From: Bacillus sp. ISL-37
GTDB lineage: Bacteria; Bacillota; Bacilli; Bacillales; Cytobacillaceae
Reading direction: 5' to 3'
Assembly (NCBI RefSeq): GCF_018613315.1
Contig: NZ_JAGGQL010000009.1
Span: 1-64,000 of the forward strand
DNA length: 64,000 bases
Shown here: one piece after another, positions 19,665 to 28,210 of the stretch
Layout: the number at the start of each line of letters is the position of its first letter
How positions within the stretch are numbered: position 1 is the first letter of the stretch
The notes under the pieces: generated by a model
Databases searched by the model: none
Seen by the model: the letters and a program-made list of their open reading frames with translations, nothing else
What the model was told of the DNA's origin: nothing
Made by a program: the position numbers and the translations under genes

Positions 19665-19693
19665 TTGACACAAGCTATCAGCCATGGTATCTT
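19665..19693 (+). promoter_or_regulatory. Probable promoter of rpmG-secE
   Basis: A consensus -35 TTGACA (19665-19670) is followed 17 bases later by TATCTT (19688-19693). A TATAAT at 19702-19707 is also present but too far from this -35. It begins right after the dispersed repeat ends. Confidence 0.6.
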
Positions 19694-19765
19694 TTTAAAG
19701 ATATAATAGATGGCGGTTTCATGACATCAGATTGGAATCAGCCTGTTGAAGCGGGTGTAGTGTCA

Positions 19766-19915
19766 ATGAACAACAAAGTGACTCTTGCTTGTAAGGAATG
19801 CGGTTCCCGCAATTATTCCACGACAAGCAACAAGCAAACGCAAACAGAACGGCTGGAGCTGAAAAAGTACTGCAGCAACTGCGGTGCCCATACAGTTCAT
19901 AAGGAAACGAAATAA
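19766..19915 (+). CDS. rpmG: 50S ribosomal protein L33
   Basis: This 49-residue L33 has the zinc-ribbon pairs CKEC and CSNC, so it is the zinc-binding (C+) form. Sequence [16 protein letters not shown] fits the family start. The ribosome site is weak (GCGGGTG), and longer in-frame starts at 19721 or 19649 are possible but lack family similarity. It precedes secE and nusG as in B. subtilis. Confidence 0.9.
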   Translation: MNNKVTLACKECGSRNYSTTSNKQTQTERLELKKYCSNCGAHTVHKETK

Positions 19916-19966
19916 GGTTTTCAGATAGATCATCATATGGAATCCCGATAAGTTGGAGGTTACAAA

Positions 19967-20149
19967 ATGCAGCGCATCACTAATTTTTTCAGTGAAGTTG
20001 GACGTGAAATGAGAAAGGTCAGCTGGCCTAGACGCAAAGAACTGACTCGCTATACGATTATAGTTCTGTCTACAGTTGCTTTTGCTGCTCTATTCTTCGC
20101 AGTGTTAGACCTTGGTATTTCTGAATTGATTCGCTTAATTCTTGAATAA
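19967..20149 (+). CDS. secE: Preprotein translocase subunit SecE
   Basis: This 60-residue single-span form of SecE, typical of Gram-positives, has an N-terminal amphipathic segment with FFSEVGREMRKVSWPRRKEL. One transmembrane helix (about residues 30-55) follows. It clamps the two halves of SecY in the membrane. The ATG follows TTGGAGG, and the gene lies between rpmG and nusG. Confidence 0.96.
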   Translation: MQRITNFFSEVGREMRKVSWPRRKELTRYTIIVLSTVAFAALFFAVLDLGISELIRLILE

Positions 20150-20172
20150 CCAATACACACTCATGGTATAAT
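20142..20172 (+). promoter_or_regulatory. Promoter of nusG (extended -10)
   Basis: TGGTATAAT (20164-20172) is a consensus extended -10 element. A TTGAAT -35-like box sits 19 bases upstream, overlapping the end of secE. Confidence 0.6.
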
Positions 20173-20198
20173 GGAAAATATAAACGCAGGACAAGTTT

Positions 20199-20222
20199 AA
20201 AAGCCCGGATAACGGGTTTTTT
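20199..20222 (+). terminator. Terminator/attenuator hairpin ahead of nusG
   Basis: A 9-bp stem AAAAGCCCG/CGGGTTTTT with loop GATAA runs directly into T residues. It either ends the secE transcript or attenuates the transcript from the extended -10 promoter at 20164, whose start would lie only about 20 bases upstream. Confidence 0.65.
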
Positions 20223-20329
20223 ATTTGCTTGAAAAAAATTCGCATTCAATGCCTGGGATGCAGTGTTTGGTTAACTGTAATACCCGGTCGTTTGGAAATG
20301 GGGAGGGACGGACGATTTAGTCCTCGATA

Positions 20330-20863
20330 ATGGAAAAGAATTGGTATGTAGTGCATACTTACTCAGGCTACGAGAACAAGGTCAAGACAAATCTTGAAAA
20401 GCGCGTTGAAACAATGGGCATGCAAGATAAGATCTTCCGGGTTATCGTACCTGAAGAAGAAGAAACAGATTTCAAAAATGGTAAAAAGAAAGTTGTTAAG
20501 AGAAAGACGTTCCCTGGCTATGTCCTGGTAGAAATAGTCATGACGGATGATTCCTGGTATGTTGTCCGCAACACGCCTGGTGTAACTGGATTCGTTGGCT
20601 CTTCTGGTGCAGGCTCAAAACCAACCGCGTTATTGCCTGAAGAAGTAACGTTTATCCTCAAGCGCATGGGAGTGGTGGAGCAGAAGGTTGATATCAACTT
20701 CGAACTTGGTGAAACTGTCCAGGTAAGCGAAGGGCCGTTCGCCAACTTCACAGGGACAATTGAAGAAATCGATAAGGACAAGGCGAAGCTTAAAGTTCTT
20801 GTCAATATGTTCGGCCGCGATACTCCGGTAGAGCTCGAATTTTCGCAGATTGAAAAAATATAA
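20330..20863 (+). CDS. nusG: Transcription termination/antitermination factor NusG
   Basis: This 177-residue NusG has the NGN domain (KNWYVVHTYSGYENKV, FPGYVLVEI, VRNTPGVTGFVG) and a C-terminal KOW domain (GPFANFTGTIEEID). It binds RNA polymerase; in bacilli it also stimulates pausing. An in-frame stop at 20318 fixes the start at 20330. The only strong Shine-Dalgarno (GGGGAGGG, 20300-20307) lies over 20 bases upstream. Between them GTCCTC can pair back to GAGGGAC. Confidence 0.95.
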   Translation: MEKNWYVVHTYSGYENKVKTNLEKRVETMGMQDKIFRVIVPEEEETDFKNGKKKVVKRKTFPGYVLVEIVMTDDSWYVVRNTPGVTGFVGSSGAGSKPTALLPEEVTFILKRMGVVEQKVDINFELGETVQVSEGPFANFTGTIEEIDKDKAKLKVLVNMFGRDTPVELEFSQIEKI

Positions 20864-21036
20864 TCTGAAATAGCTTGAAATCAACTTTAAAAAGTGTTAA
20901 TATTTCATAGGTCAGTATGTCTTGGACGATTGACAGATTATATGTCAAGTTCTTTATTTTATATAAAGACTTTTAAAATGAGTGGGAGGGGAAAATCCCC
21001 TATTACCACATCACGGACTTTAAGGAGGTGTGTCTC

Positions 21037-21462
21037 GTGGCTAAAAAAGTAATTAAGATGGTTAAGTTGCAAATCCCTGCTGGTAAAGCCAATCCGGCAC
21101 CACCAGTTGGACCTGCACTAGGTCAAGCCGGTGTTAATATCATGGGATTCTGTAAGGAGTTTAACGCTCGTACAGCTGATCAAGCTGGATTAATCATTCC
21201 TGTTGAAATTACGGTTTTTGAAGACCGTTCATTTACATTTATTACGAAAACTCCTCCTGCTGCAGTTCTTTTGAAGGTAGCAGCTGGAATCCAGTCTGGT
21301 TCTGGTGAACCGAACCGTAATAAAGTAGCAACAGTCAAGCGTGATAAAGTACGTGAGATTGCTGAACAGAAAATGCCTGACCTGAACGCAGCTAGCGTTG
21401 AAGCAGCAATGCGCATGGTTGAAGGTACTGCACGCAGCATGGGAATCACAATCGAAGATTAA
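21037..21462 (+). CDS. rplK: 50S ribosomal protein L11
   Basis: This 141-residue L11 is part of the GTPase-associated stalk base and the RelA/thiopeptide site. It has [21 protein letters not shown] and the C-terminal RNA-binding domain ending EGTARSMGI. The start is GTG at 21037, nine bases after AAGGAGG (21022-21028); an upstream in-frame GTG overlaps the ribosome site. A promoter is not clear; a TTGACA (20930-20935) lies upstream without a good -10. Confidence 0.96.
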   Translation: MAKKVIKMVKLQIPAGKANPAPPVGPALGQAGVNIMGFCKEFNARTADQAGLIIPVEITVFEDRSFTFITKTPPAAVLLKVAAGIQSGSGEPNRNKVATVKRDKVREIAEQKMPDLNAASVEAAMRMVEGTARSMGITIED

Positions 21463-21483
21463 TTTCTGCTGCAGAGGATTGAT

Positions 21484-21524
21484 AGGTTGCGTAGCTGAAT
21501 TTGATTTCACTCGCAACCTTTTAT
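21484..21524 (+). terminator. Terminator-like hairpin after rplK
   Basis: AGGTTGCG (21484-21491) pairs with CGCAACCT (21512-21519) across a 20-base loop, followed by TTTAT. It would give partial termination at best. Confidence 0.45.
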
Positions 21525-21525
21525 C

Positions 21526-21648
21526 TGTCTGATACGGCGCCTTTAGGGCGCCTTCGCTTTTCGTTGTCTAGCTTAGACGTCATAAGGCGCCTTCGCTTTT
21601 CAACTTGTCTGGCTTTGGCACCTGACAAAGGTGCCTCCGCTTTTCAAA
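21526..21648. repeat. Three tandem ~41-bp hairpin units between rplK and rplA
   Basis: Each unit runs from GTCT to a GG(C/T)GCCT(T/C)CGCTTTTC tail, beginning at about 21526, 21566 and 21607. Unit 1 contains GGCGCC/GGGCGCC, and unit 3 contains GGCACC/GGTGCC, a paired change preserving the stem. The middle unit has GTCTA/TAGAC. The CGCTTTTC tails resemble the right end of the long repeats at 14071 and 19365. Confidence 0.75.
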
Positions 21649-21693
21649 GTGGGAGGTTATTCCGTTAAAACCACAATATAGGAGGAAATTAAA

Positions 21694-22386
21694 ATGGCTA
21701 AAAAAGGTAAAAAGTATCTAGAAGCTGTAAAGCTTGTAGATCGCTCTCAAGCATATACAGTTGCAGAAGCAGTTGATCTTGCTAAGAAGACAAGCACTGT
21801 GAAATTTGACGCTACAGTTGAAGCTGCTTTCCGTTTGGGTGTAGACCCTAAGAAAGCTGACCAGCAAATCCGTGGAGCAGTTGTTCTTCCAAACGGTACT
21901 GGTAAAACTCAACGTGTTCTAGTATTCGCTAAAGGCGAAAAGTTAAAAGAAGCAGAAGCTGCTGGCGCAGACTATGTTGGCGATGCAGAATACATCACTA
22001 AGATCCAGCAAGGCTGGTTCGACTTTGACGTAATCGTTGCAACACCTGACATGATGGGTGAAGTTGGTAAGCTTGGTCGCGTATTGGGACCTAAAGGCTT
22101 AATGCCAAACCCTAAGACTGGCACAGTTACTTTTGATGTAACGAAAGCAGTTAACGAAATCAAAGCTGGTAAAGTAGAATACCGCGTTGATAAGTCTGGT
22201 AACATCCACGTACCTATCGGAAAAGTTTCTTTCGAAGACGGAAAGCTTGTTGAAAACTTCAACACAATCTTCGAAACTATGATGAAGGTTAAGCCAGCTG
22301 CAGCTAAAGGAACTTACATGAAGAACGTTACGATCTCTACTACAATGGGACCTGGCGTTAAAGTAGATCCTTCAACTGTAAAATAA
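21694..22386 (+). CDS. rplA: 50S ribosomal protein L1
   Basis: This 230-residue L1 stalk protein binds 23S rRNA helices 76-78 and helps release E-site tRNA. Family motifs [31 protein letters not shown] and the KAGKVEYR strand are present. AGGAGGAAATTAAA precedes the ATG. It follows rplK after a repeat-containing spacer of about 230 bases, longer than usual for this operon. Confidence 0.97.
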   Translation: MAKKGKKYLEAVKLVDRSQAYTVAEAVDLAKKTSTVKFDATVEAAFRLGVDPKKADQQIRGAVVLPNGTGKTQRVLVFAKGEKLKEAEAAGADYVGDAEYITKIQQGWFDFDVIVATPDMMGEVGKLGRVLGPKGLMPNPKTGTVTFDVTKAVNEIKAGKVEYRVDKSGNIHVPIGKVSFEDGKLVENFNTIFETMMKVKPAAAKGTYMKNVTISTTMGPGVKVDPSTVK

Positions 22387-22392
22387 TAGTAT

Positions 22393-22421
22393 TTGACAAT
22401 TAAAGAAGCATTAGATATAAT
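22393..22421 (+). promoter_or_regulatory. Consensus sigma-A promoter of rplJL
   Basis: TTGACA (22393-22398) and TATAAT (22416-22421) are separated by 17 bases, a perfect match to the vegetative consensus. It drives the L10 leader and rplJ-rplL. Confidence 0.92.
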
Positions 22422-22439
22422 TCTTCTTGTTGTGAAAAA

Positions 22440-22564
22440 AAAATAACATTTGTACCGCAGACAGCAGGGGCTTATAGCTTAATAACCTGCCGAGGTCATA
22501 CGATAGAGCAACACTTTTACTATTGTATACTTCCTCCGTGTCTGTCCAGATGCGGAGGTTTTTA
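22440..22564 (+). ncRNA. Ribosomal L10 leader (rplJL autoregulation)
   Basis: The leader between the consensus promoter and rplJ has the layout of the Bacillus L10 leader: a structured binding region and then a terminator-like hairpin. That hairpin is CCTCCG (22533-22538) paired with CGGAGG (22553-22558) and a T-run to 22563. In B. subtilis the L10(L12)4 complex binds this leader to reduce rplJL expression. The assignment rests on position and the terminator; I did not fold the binding region in full. Confidence 0.8.
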
Positions 22565-22605
22565 TTTGATCGGTATAAATGCAACAATCTACAGGAGGTG
22601 TAAGG

Positions 22606-23106
22606 ATGAGCAATATCATCGAAGTGAAAAAGCAAATCGTTGACGAGATTGCTGGCAAACTAAAAGAAAGCAAATCAACAATCGTTGTTGATTACCGCGG
22701 ACTTACAGTTTCTGAAGTAACAGAACTTCGTAAAGAGCTTCGTGAAGCTGGCGTAGAATTCAAAGTTTACAAAAACTCTATGACACGCCGTGCTGCTGAA
22801 GCTGCTGAACTTGCTGACTTAAACACATCTTTAACAGGTCCTAACGCAATCGCGTTCAGTACTGAAGATGTAGTAGCGCCAGCGAAGATTCTTAACGAAT
22901 TCGCTAAAAAGCACGAAGCGCTTGAAATCAAGGCGGGCGTAGTTGAAGGCAACATCGTTACAGTAGAGGAAATCAAGGCACTTGCAGACCTACCGTCTCG
23001 CGAAGGTCTACTTTCTATGCTACTCAGCGTACTTCAAGCTCCAATCCGCAATCTTGCTCTTGCTGCAAAAGCTGTTGCAGAACAGAAAGAAGAGCAAGGC
23101 GCGTAA
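22606..23106 (+). CDS. rplJ: 50S ribosomal protein L10
   Basis: This 166-residue L10 anchors the L7/L12 stalk and binds 23S rRNA. It has [31 protein letters not shown] at the N-terminus, and the C-terminal helix [14 protein letters not shown] binds L12 dimers. The ATG at 22606 follows AGGAGGTGTAAGG; the longer frame upstream is leader sequence. It is the presumed autoregulator of its operon. Confidence 0.97.
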   Translation: MSNIIEVKKQIVDEIAGKLKESKSTIVVDYRGLTVSEVTELRKELREAGVEFKVYKNSMTRRAAEAAELADLNTSLTGPNAIAFSTEDVVAPAKILNEFAKKHEALEIKAGVVEGNIVTVEEIKALADLPSREGLLSMLLSVLQAPIRNLALAAKAVAEQKEEQGA

Positions 23107-23164
23107 GTTAAAAATAATTACCGTTTAACAATAAAAAAACTAACCTATTAGGAGGAAACAAATC

Positions 23165-23527
23165 ATGACTCAAGAACAAATCATTGAAGCAGTTAAAAAT
23201 ATGACTGTTTTAGAACTTAACGATCTAGTAAAAGCAATCGAAGAAGAATTCGGCGTAACTGCTGCTGCACCAGTTGCTATGATGGGTGGAGCTGCTGGAG
23301 CTGCTGCTGAAGAACAAACTGAATTTGACGTAGTACTTGCATCTGCTGGCGACCAGAAGATCAAGGTTATCAAAGTTGTTCGTGAAATCACAGGTCTTGG
23401 TCTTAAAGAAGCGAAGGAAGTTGTTGACAACGCTCCTAAAGCTCTTAAAGAAGGCGTTTCTAAAGAAGAAGCTGAAGAAATCAAAGCTAAGCTTGAAGAA
23501 GTTGGAGCTAACGTCGAAGTTAAGTAA
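23165..23527 (+). CDS. rplL: 50S ribosomal protein L7/L12
   Basis: This 120-residue acidic stalk protein recruits translational GTPases. It has an N-terminal dimerisation domain ([21 protein letters not shown]), an alanine/glycine-rich hinge ([18 protein letters not shown]), and a C-terminal factor-binding domain ([24 protein letters not shown]). A strong TTAGGAGGAAAC precedes the ATG, and a terminator follows. Confidence 0.98.
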   Translation: MTQEQIIEAVKNMTVLELNDLVKAIEEEFGVTAAAPVAMMGGAAGAAAEEQTEFDVVLASAGDQKIKVIKVVREITGLGLKEAKEVVDNAPKALKEGVSKEEAEEIKAKLEEVGANVEVK

Positions 23528-23543
23528 TCAACCTTACAATAAA

Positions 23544-23573
23544 AAGCTCGCTGCTAAAGCGGGCTTTTTTTTC
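23544..23573 (+). terminator. Terminator of rplJL
   Basis: AAGCTCGC pairs with GCGGGCTT (one G-T pair) around a 7-base loop, followed by eight T residues. Confidence 0.9.
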
Positions 23574-23685
23574 GCTTTATTTGTTTCGAATTTTGCTTTT
23601 TATTAATTAAAAGTTTATAATACCGCAGTAGCAATGCAATCCGCGATCGCATTCTTCAAATGAGTCCCCGTGGAGGTGAGAGATT

Positions 23686-24288
23686 TTGTCTGAACATTAT
23701 TACTCCCGCAAACCCAGTACCGAAAGCAATCCTGCGAAATGGCAAAGTGAATTGAAGGGGAATAGCTTCCGCTTTAAGACTGACAATGGAGTTTTTTCGA
23801 AAAAGGAAGTCGATTTTGGGTCAAGATTATTGATCGACACTTTCGAGTTGAATAAAGCTGGTGGATTGATTCTTGATGTCGGCTGCGGCTATGGACCGAT
23901 CGGCCTTTCGTTAGCCAAGGCTTTTCCAGAAGCGATGGTCCACTTGGTGGATGTCAATGAAAGAGCGATTATGCTTGCTGAGGAAAATGCGTCCGAAAAT
24001 AGAGTGACCAACGTGAAAATCTATGAAAGTGACCGGCTGACCGGGGTAGAGGAAAAAGAATTCGATGCAATTCTAACGAACCCGCCGATCCGTGCTGGAA
24101 AAAAGGTCGTGCATGATATTTTCGAACAAAGTTTTCTGCATTTAGCTGAAGGCGGAGAGCTTTGGGTGGTCATCCAGAAGAAACAGGGTGCGCCATCAGC
24201 GATGGAAAAAATGAAAGAGTTATTTGGTGAAGTAGGCATTGCGGCAAAAAGTAAAGGATACTTTATTCTCAAATCTGTTAAATGTTGA
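23686..24288 (+). CDS. Class I SAM-dependent rRNA methyltransferase (RsmC-like, YbxB)
   Basis: This 200-residue methyltransferase corresponds to B. subtilis YbxB at the same locus. It has the SAM-binding motif LDVGCGYGPIGLSLA (about residues 65-79), the acidic post-motif VDVNERA, and the catalytic NPPIRAGK loop typical of N2-guanine methyltransferases. RsmC methylates G1207 of 16S rRNA in E. coli; the target here is inferred. Translation starts at TTG 23686 behind GGAGGTGA. It sits between the rplL terminator and rpoB, as in B. subtilis. Confidence 0.9.
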   Translation: MSEHYYSRKPSTESNPAKWQSELKGNSFRFKTDNGVFSKKEVDFGSRLLIDTFELNKAGGLILDVGCGYGPIGLSLAKAFPEAMVHLVDVNERAIMLAEENASENRVTNVKIYESDRLTGVEEKEFDAILTNPPIRAGKKVVHDIFEQSFLHLAEGGELWVVIQKKQGAPSAMEKMKELFGEVGIAAKSKGYFILKSVKC

Positions 24289-24313
24289 CGTGAGAAAACC
24301 GCTATGTTAATAT
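24285..24313 (+). promoter_or_regulatory. Possible promoter of rpoBC
   Basis: TTGACG (24285-24290) and TAATAT (24308-24313) are 17 bases apart at the end of the methyltransferase gene. A second TATAAT at 24369-24374 has no good -35 box. Confidence 0.4.
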
Positions 24314-24533
24314 TATAAAATGCCAATATATTAGTTTCCTTTTCAATTGCTATTTTCATCGAAAGTTGTATAATTTTGGGCATAAAGGGAAAACTAACAA
24401 AATAATTGTTCGTTGCAGGAAATGTGGTTTTTAGGTGAAAACCCTTTTTCTTTTTGTCTTTTGAAATGGAGGAAACTTCATGGACAAGACAGGGATAGAT
24501 GAATAATAACGCTTGATTTGAGGGGTGAATCAG

Positions 24534-27500
24534 TTGACAGGTCAACTAGTTCAGTATGGACGACACCGCCAACGTAGAAGTTATGCTCGCATCAGTGAAG
24601 TTTTGGAATTGCCGAATTTGATTGAAATTCAAACCTCTTCCTATCAGTGGTTTCTTGATGAGGGCCTCCGTGAAATGTTCCAGGACATTTCACCGATTGA
24701 AGACTTTACTGGTAACTTATCGTTAGAGTTTATCGATTACAGTCTTGGCGAACCGAAATATCCAGTGGAAGAATCGAAAGAAAGAGACGTCACTTACTCC
24801 GCACCATTGCGAGTAAAGGTCCGCCTTGTGAATAAGGAAACAGGTGAAGTAAAGGACCAGGATGTCTTCATGGGCGATTTCCCGCTTATGACAGAAACTG
24901 GCACGTTTGTAATTAACGGTGCTGAAAGGGTTATCGTTTCCCAGTTAGTGCGCTCACCAAGTGTGTACTACAGTGGAAAACTTGATAAGAATGGGAAGAA
25001 AGGGTTCACTGCGACCGTTATTCCTAACCGTGGCGCCTGGTTAGAGTATGAAACAGATGCCAAGGATGTTGTATATGTAAGGATCGATCGTACGAGGAAA
25101 CTCCCTGTTACGGTTCTTTTGCGTGCATTAGGGTTCGGTTCTGATCAAGAAATCATTGATCTGATCGGTGATAACGAATATATCCGTAATACTCTTGAAA
25201 AAGACAATACGGAAAGTACGGAAAAAGCGCTTCTTGAAATTTATGAGCGTCTCCGTCCAGGCGAACCGCCTACAGTTGACAACGCAAAAAGCCTTCTGGT
25301 ATCAAGATTCTTTGATCCAAAGCGCTATGACCTTGCAAATGTAGGGCGTTATAAAATCAACAAAAAGCTTCATATTAAAAACCGTTTATTCGGGCAAAAG
25401 CTTGCTGAAACATTAGTAGACCCAGAAACAGGAGAAATCATTGCCGAGAAAGGCGTCACTTTAGACCGCCGTACACTCGATAAGATCATACCTGCGCTGG
25501 AGAAGAATGTTGGCTTCAAGGATTTCAGCCCATATGGCGGCGTGGTTGAAGAGGACGTAACGCTGCAAAGCATTAAAATCTACTCTCCGAACGATGTTGA
25601 GGGCGAGAAAGAAATTAATGTTTTAGGAAACGCCTATGTCCCTGAACCGATCAAAAACATCACGCCTGCTGATATCATTTCATCCATCAGCTACTTCTTT
25701 AACTTGTTGCATGGTGTTGGCGATACGGATGACATCGACCATTTAGGAAACAGACGCCTTCGTTCTGTTGGTGAACTGTTGCAGAACCAATTCCGTATTG
25801 GTTTGTCCAGAATGGAGCGTGTAGTCCGTGAAAGAATGTCCATCCAGGATACAAATACGATTACACCACAGCAATTAATCAATATCCGCCCGGTAATTGC
25901 GTCCATTAAAGAGTTCTTTGGAAGCTCCCAGCTTTCACAGTTCATGGACCAGACAAATCCGCTGGCTGAATTGACACATAAAAGGCGTCTATCTGCATTG
26001 GGACCTGGTGGTCTTACACGTGAACGCGCTGGTTTCGAAGTGCGTGACGTTCACTATTCCCACTACGGACGTATGTGCCCGATTGAAACGCCGGAAGGTC
26101 CGAACATCGGTTTGATCAACTCACTTTCAAGTTTCGCTAAGGTTAATCGCTTCGGATTCATTGAGACTCCGTACCGCCGCGTTGATCCTGAAACAGGTAA
26201 AGTGACAAGCCATTTTGATTACTTAACAGCTGATGAAGAAGATAACTATGTAGTTGCACAGGCGAATGCTCGTCTTGCTGATGATGGTTCTTTCATTGAT
26301 GATGAAGTAATAGCCCGTTTCCGTGGTGAAAATACAGTCGTCAAACGTGACCGCGTCGATTATATGGACGTATCACCTAAGCAGGTTGTATCTGCAGCGA
26401 CTGCGTGTATCCCGTTCTTGGAAAACGATGACTCCAACCGTGCACTAATGGGTGCGAACATGCAAAGACAGGCTGTTCCGTTAATGCAGCCGGAAGCACC
26501 AATCGTAGGTACGGGAATGGAGCACGTGAACGCAAAGGATTCCGGTGCTGCAGTAATCTGTAAGCATGAAGGAATTGTAGAACACGTTGAAGCTCGTCAA
26601 GTATGGGTTCGCCGTGTTACTGAAGTAGACGGCCAGGAAGTTAAGGGTGACCTTGATAAATACCGCATGCTTAAGTTCATTCGTTCCAATCAGGGTACTT
26701 GTTATAACCAGCGCCCAATCGTAAGCCTTGGTGACCGTGTAGTTAAAGGAGAAATCCTTGCTGACGGACCTTCTATGGAAGCAGGAGAACTTGCACTTGG
26801 CCGCAACGTCCTTGTTGGCTTCATGACATGGAATGGCTATAACTATGAAGATGCCATCATCATGAGTGAGCGCCTTGTTAAAGATGATGTTTATACATCA
26901 ATCCATATAGAAGAATACGAATCAGAGTCCCGAGATACTAAGCTTGGACCTGAAGAAATCACACGCGATATCCCTAACGTCGGGGAAGATGCATTGAGAA
27001 ACCTTGACGAGCGCGGAATCATCCGTGTTGGTGCCGAAGTAAAAGACGGAGATCTTCTTGTCGGTAAGGTAACACCTAAAGGGGTTACTGAATTGACAGC
27101 TGAAGAACGCCTCTTGCATGCAATCTTTGGTGAAAAAGCAAGGGAAGTCCGTGATACATCATTGCGTGTTCCACACGGCGGCGGCGGGATTGTCCTTGAC
27201 GTCAAAGTGTTCAATCGCGAAGATGGCGACGAACTTCCTCCTGGAGTGAACCAGTTGGTCCGTGCTTACATCGTTCAGAAGCGTAAGATTTCTGAAGGGG
27301 ATAAGATGGCGGGACGCCACGGTAACAAAGGGGTTATCTCGAAAATCCTTCCGGAAGAGGATATGCCTTTCCTGCCGGACGGAACACCAGTCGATATCAT
27401 GCTTAACCCACTAGGGGTACCATCACGTATGAACATCGGTCAGGTTCTTGAGCTTCACCTTGGTATGGCAGCACGCTACCTTGGAATCCATGTTGCTTCA

Positions 27501-28097
27501 CCGGTATTCGATGGTGCTCGTGAGGAAGATGTATGGTCAACAATCCAGGAAGCTGGTATGGCCAGAGATGCGAAAACTGTCCTATATGATGGACGTACAG
27601 GTGAACCATTCGATAACCGTGTATCTGTCGGTGTCATGTACATGATTAAGCTTGCTCACATGGTAGACGATAAGCTTCATGCTCGTTCTACTGGACCATA
27701 CTCACTTGTTACGCAGCAGCCACTCGGCGGTAAAGCTCAGTTCGGCGGACAGCGTTTCGGGGAGATGGAGGTTTGGGCGCTTGAAGCATACGGCGCTGCT
27801 TACACATTGCAGGAAATCTTAACCGTCAAGTCCGATGATGTTGTTGGACGTGTTAAAACATACGAAGCAATTGTAAAAGGTGAAAACGTACCAGAACCAG
27901 GCGTTCCTGAATCATTCAAAGTATTGATGAAAGAACTTCAGAGTCTTGGTATGGACGTCAAGATCCTATCAGGCGATGAAAAAGAGATCGAAATGCGCGA
28001 TTTTGATGATGAAGAAGAATTGCAGCATGCAGAAACATTGACAATTGCTCCTGAAACAGAAGAAATGAATTCTGAAAAAGTAGGAATGAAAGAATAG
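24534..28097 (+). CDS. rpoB: DNA-directed RNA polymerase beta subunit
   Basis: This is the catalytic beta subunit, 1187 residues from TTG 24534 (L-T-G-Q-L-V-Q-Y-G), the start used in B. subtilis, with GAGGGGTGA upstream. An in-frame GTG three codons earlier overlaps the ribosome site. The rifampicin-binding region around residues 465-490 reads [20 protein letters not shown], the sensitive wild-type form. Also seen are the conserved [15 protein letters not shown] and [18 protein letters not shown] segments near the C-terminus and an acidic tail. It is followed by a hairpin and rpoC. Confidence 0.98.
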   Translation: MTGQLVQYGRHRQRRSYARISEVLELPNLIEIQTSSYQWFLDEGLREMFQDISPIEDFTGNLSLEFIDYSLGEPKYPVEESKERDVTYSAPLRVKVRLVNKETGEVKDQDVFMGDFPLMTETGTFVINGAERVIVSQLVRSPSVYYSGKLDKNGKKGFTATVIPNRGAWLEYETDAKDVVYVRIDRTRKLPVTVLLRALGFGSDQEIIDLIGDNEYIRNTLEKDNTESTEKALLEIYERLRPGEPPTVDNAKSLLVSRFFDPKRYDLANVGRYKINKKLHIKNRLFGQKLAETLVDPETGEIIAEKGVTLDRRTLDKIIPALEKNVGFKDFSPYGGVVEEDVTLQSIKIYSPNDVEGEKEINVLGNAYVPEPIKNITPADIISSISYFFNLLHGVGDTDDIDHLGNRRLRSVGELLQNQFRIGLSRMERVVRERMSIQDTNTITPQQLINIRPVIASIKEFFGSSQLSQFMDQTNPLAELTHKRRLSALGPGGLTRERAGFEVRDVHYSHYGRMCPIETPEGPNIGLINSLSSFAKVNRFGFIETPYRRVDPETGKVTSHFDYLTADEEDNYVVAQANARLADDGSFIDDEVIARFRGENTVVKRDRVDYMDVSPKQVVSAATACIPFLENDDSNRALMGANMQRQAVPLMQPEAPIVGTGMEHVNAKDSGAAVICKHEGIVEHVEARQVWVRRVTEVDGQEVKGDLDKYRMLKFIRSNQGTCYNQRPIVSLGDRVVKGEILADGPSMEAGELALGRNVLVGFMTWNGYNYEDAIIMSERLVKDDVYTSIHIEEYESESRDTKLGPEEITRDIPNVGEDALRNLDERGIIRVGAEVKDGDLLVGKVTPKGVTELTAEERLLHAIFGEKAREVRDTSLRVPHGGGGIVLDVKVFNREDGDELPPGVNQLVRAYIVQKRKISEGDKMAGRHGNKGVISKILPEEDMPFLPDGTPVDIMLNPLGVPSRMNIGQVLELHLGMAARYLGIHVASPVFDGAREEDVWSTIQEAGMARDAKTVLYDGRTGEPFDNRVSVGVMYMIKLAHMVDDKLHARSTGPYSLVTQQPLGGKAQFGGQRFGEMEVWALEAYGAAYTLQEILTVKSDDVVGRVKTYEAIVKGENVPEPGVPESFKVLMKELQSLGMDVKILSGDEKEIEMRDFDDEEELQHAETLTIAPETEEMNSEKVGMKE

Positions 28098-28110
28098 GTC
28101 CATCTAATAG

Positions 28111-28160
28111 GCACACGTGAACAAACAGTTGAATAACAGTATTGTCCACGTGTGTTCCTT
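28111..28160 (+). terminator. Hairpin with T-rich tail between rpoB and rpoC
   Basis: CACACGTG (28112-28119) pairs with CACGTGTG (28147-28154) around a 27-base loop, followed by TTCCTTTTTGGG. It may give partial termination or be a processing site that tunes beta/beta-prime ratios. Confidence 0.45.
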
Positions 28161-28210
28161 TTTGGGTGGCCATAAGGGTAAAACCCTAGATTAAAAGGGA
28201 GGTAGGCCCC

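Noticed and set aside
24525-24533. GTG at 24525 as the rpoB start
   Set aside because: It overlaps the ribosome site GAGGGGTGA, while TTG 24534 has proper spacing and gives the L-T-G-Q-L start known in B. subtilis.
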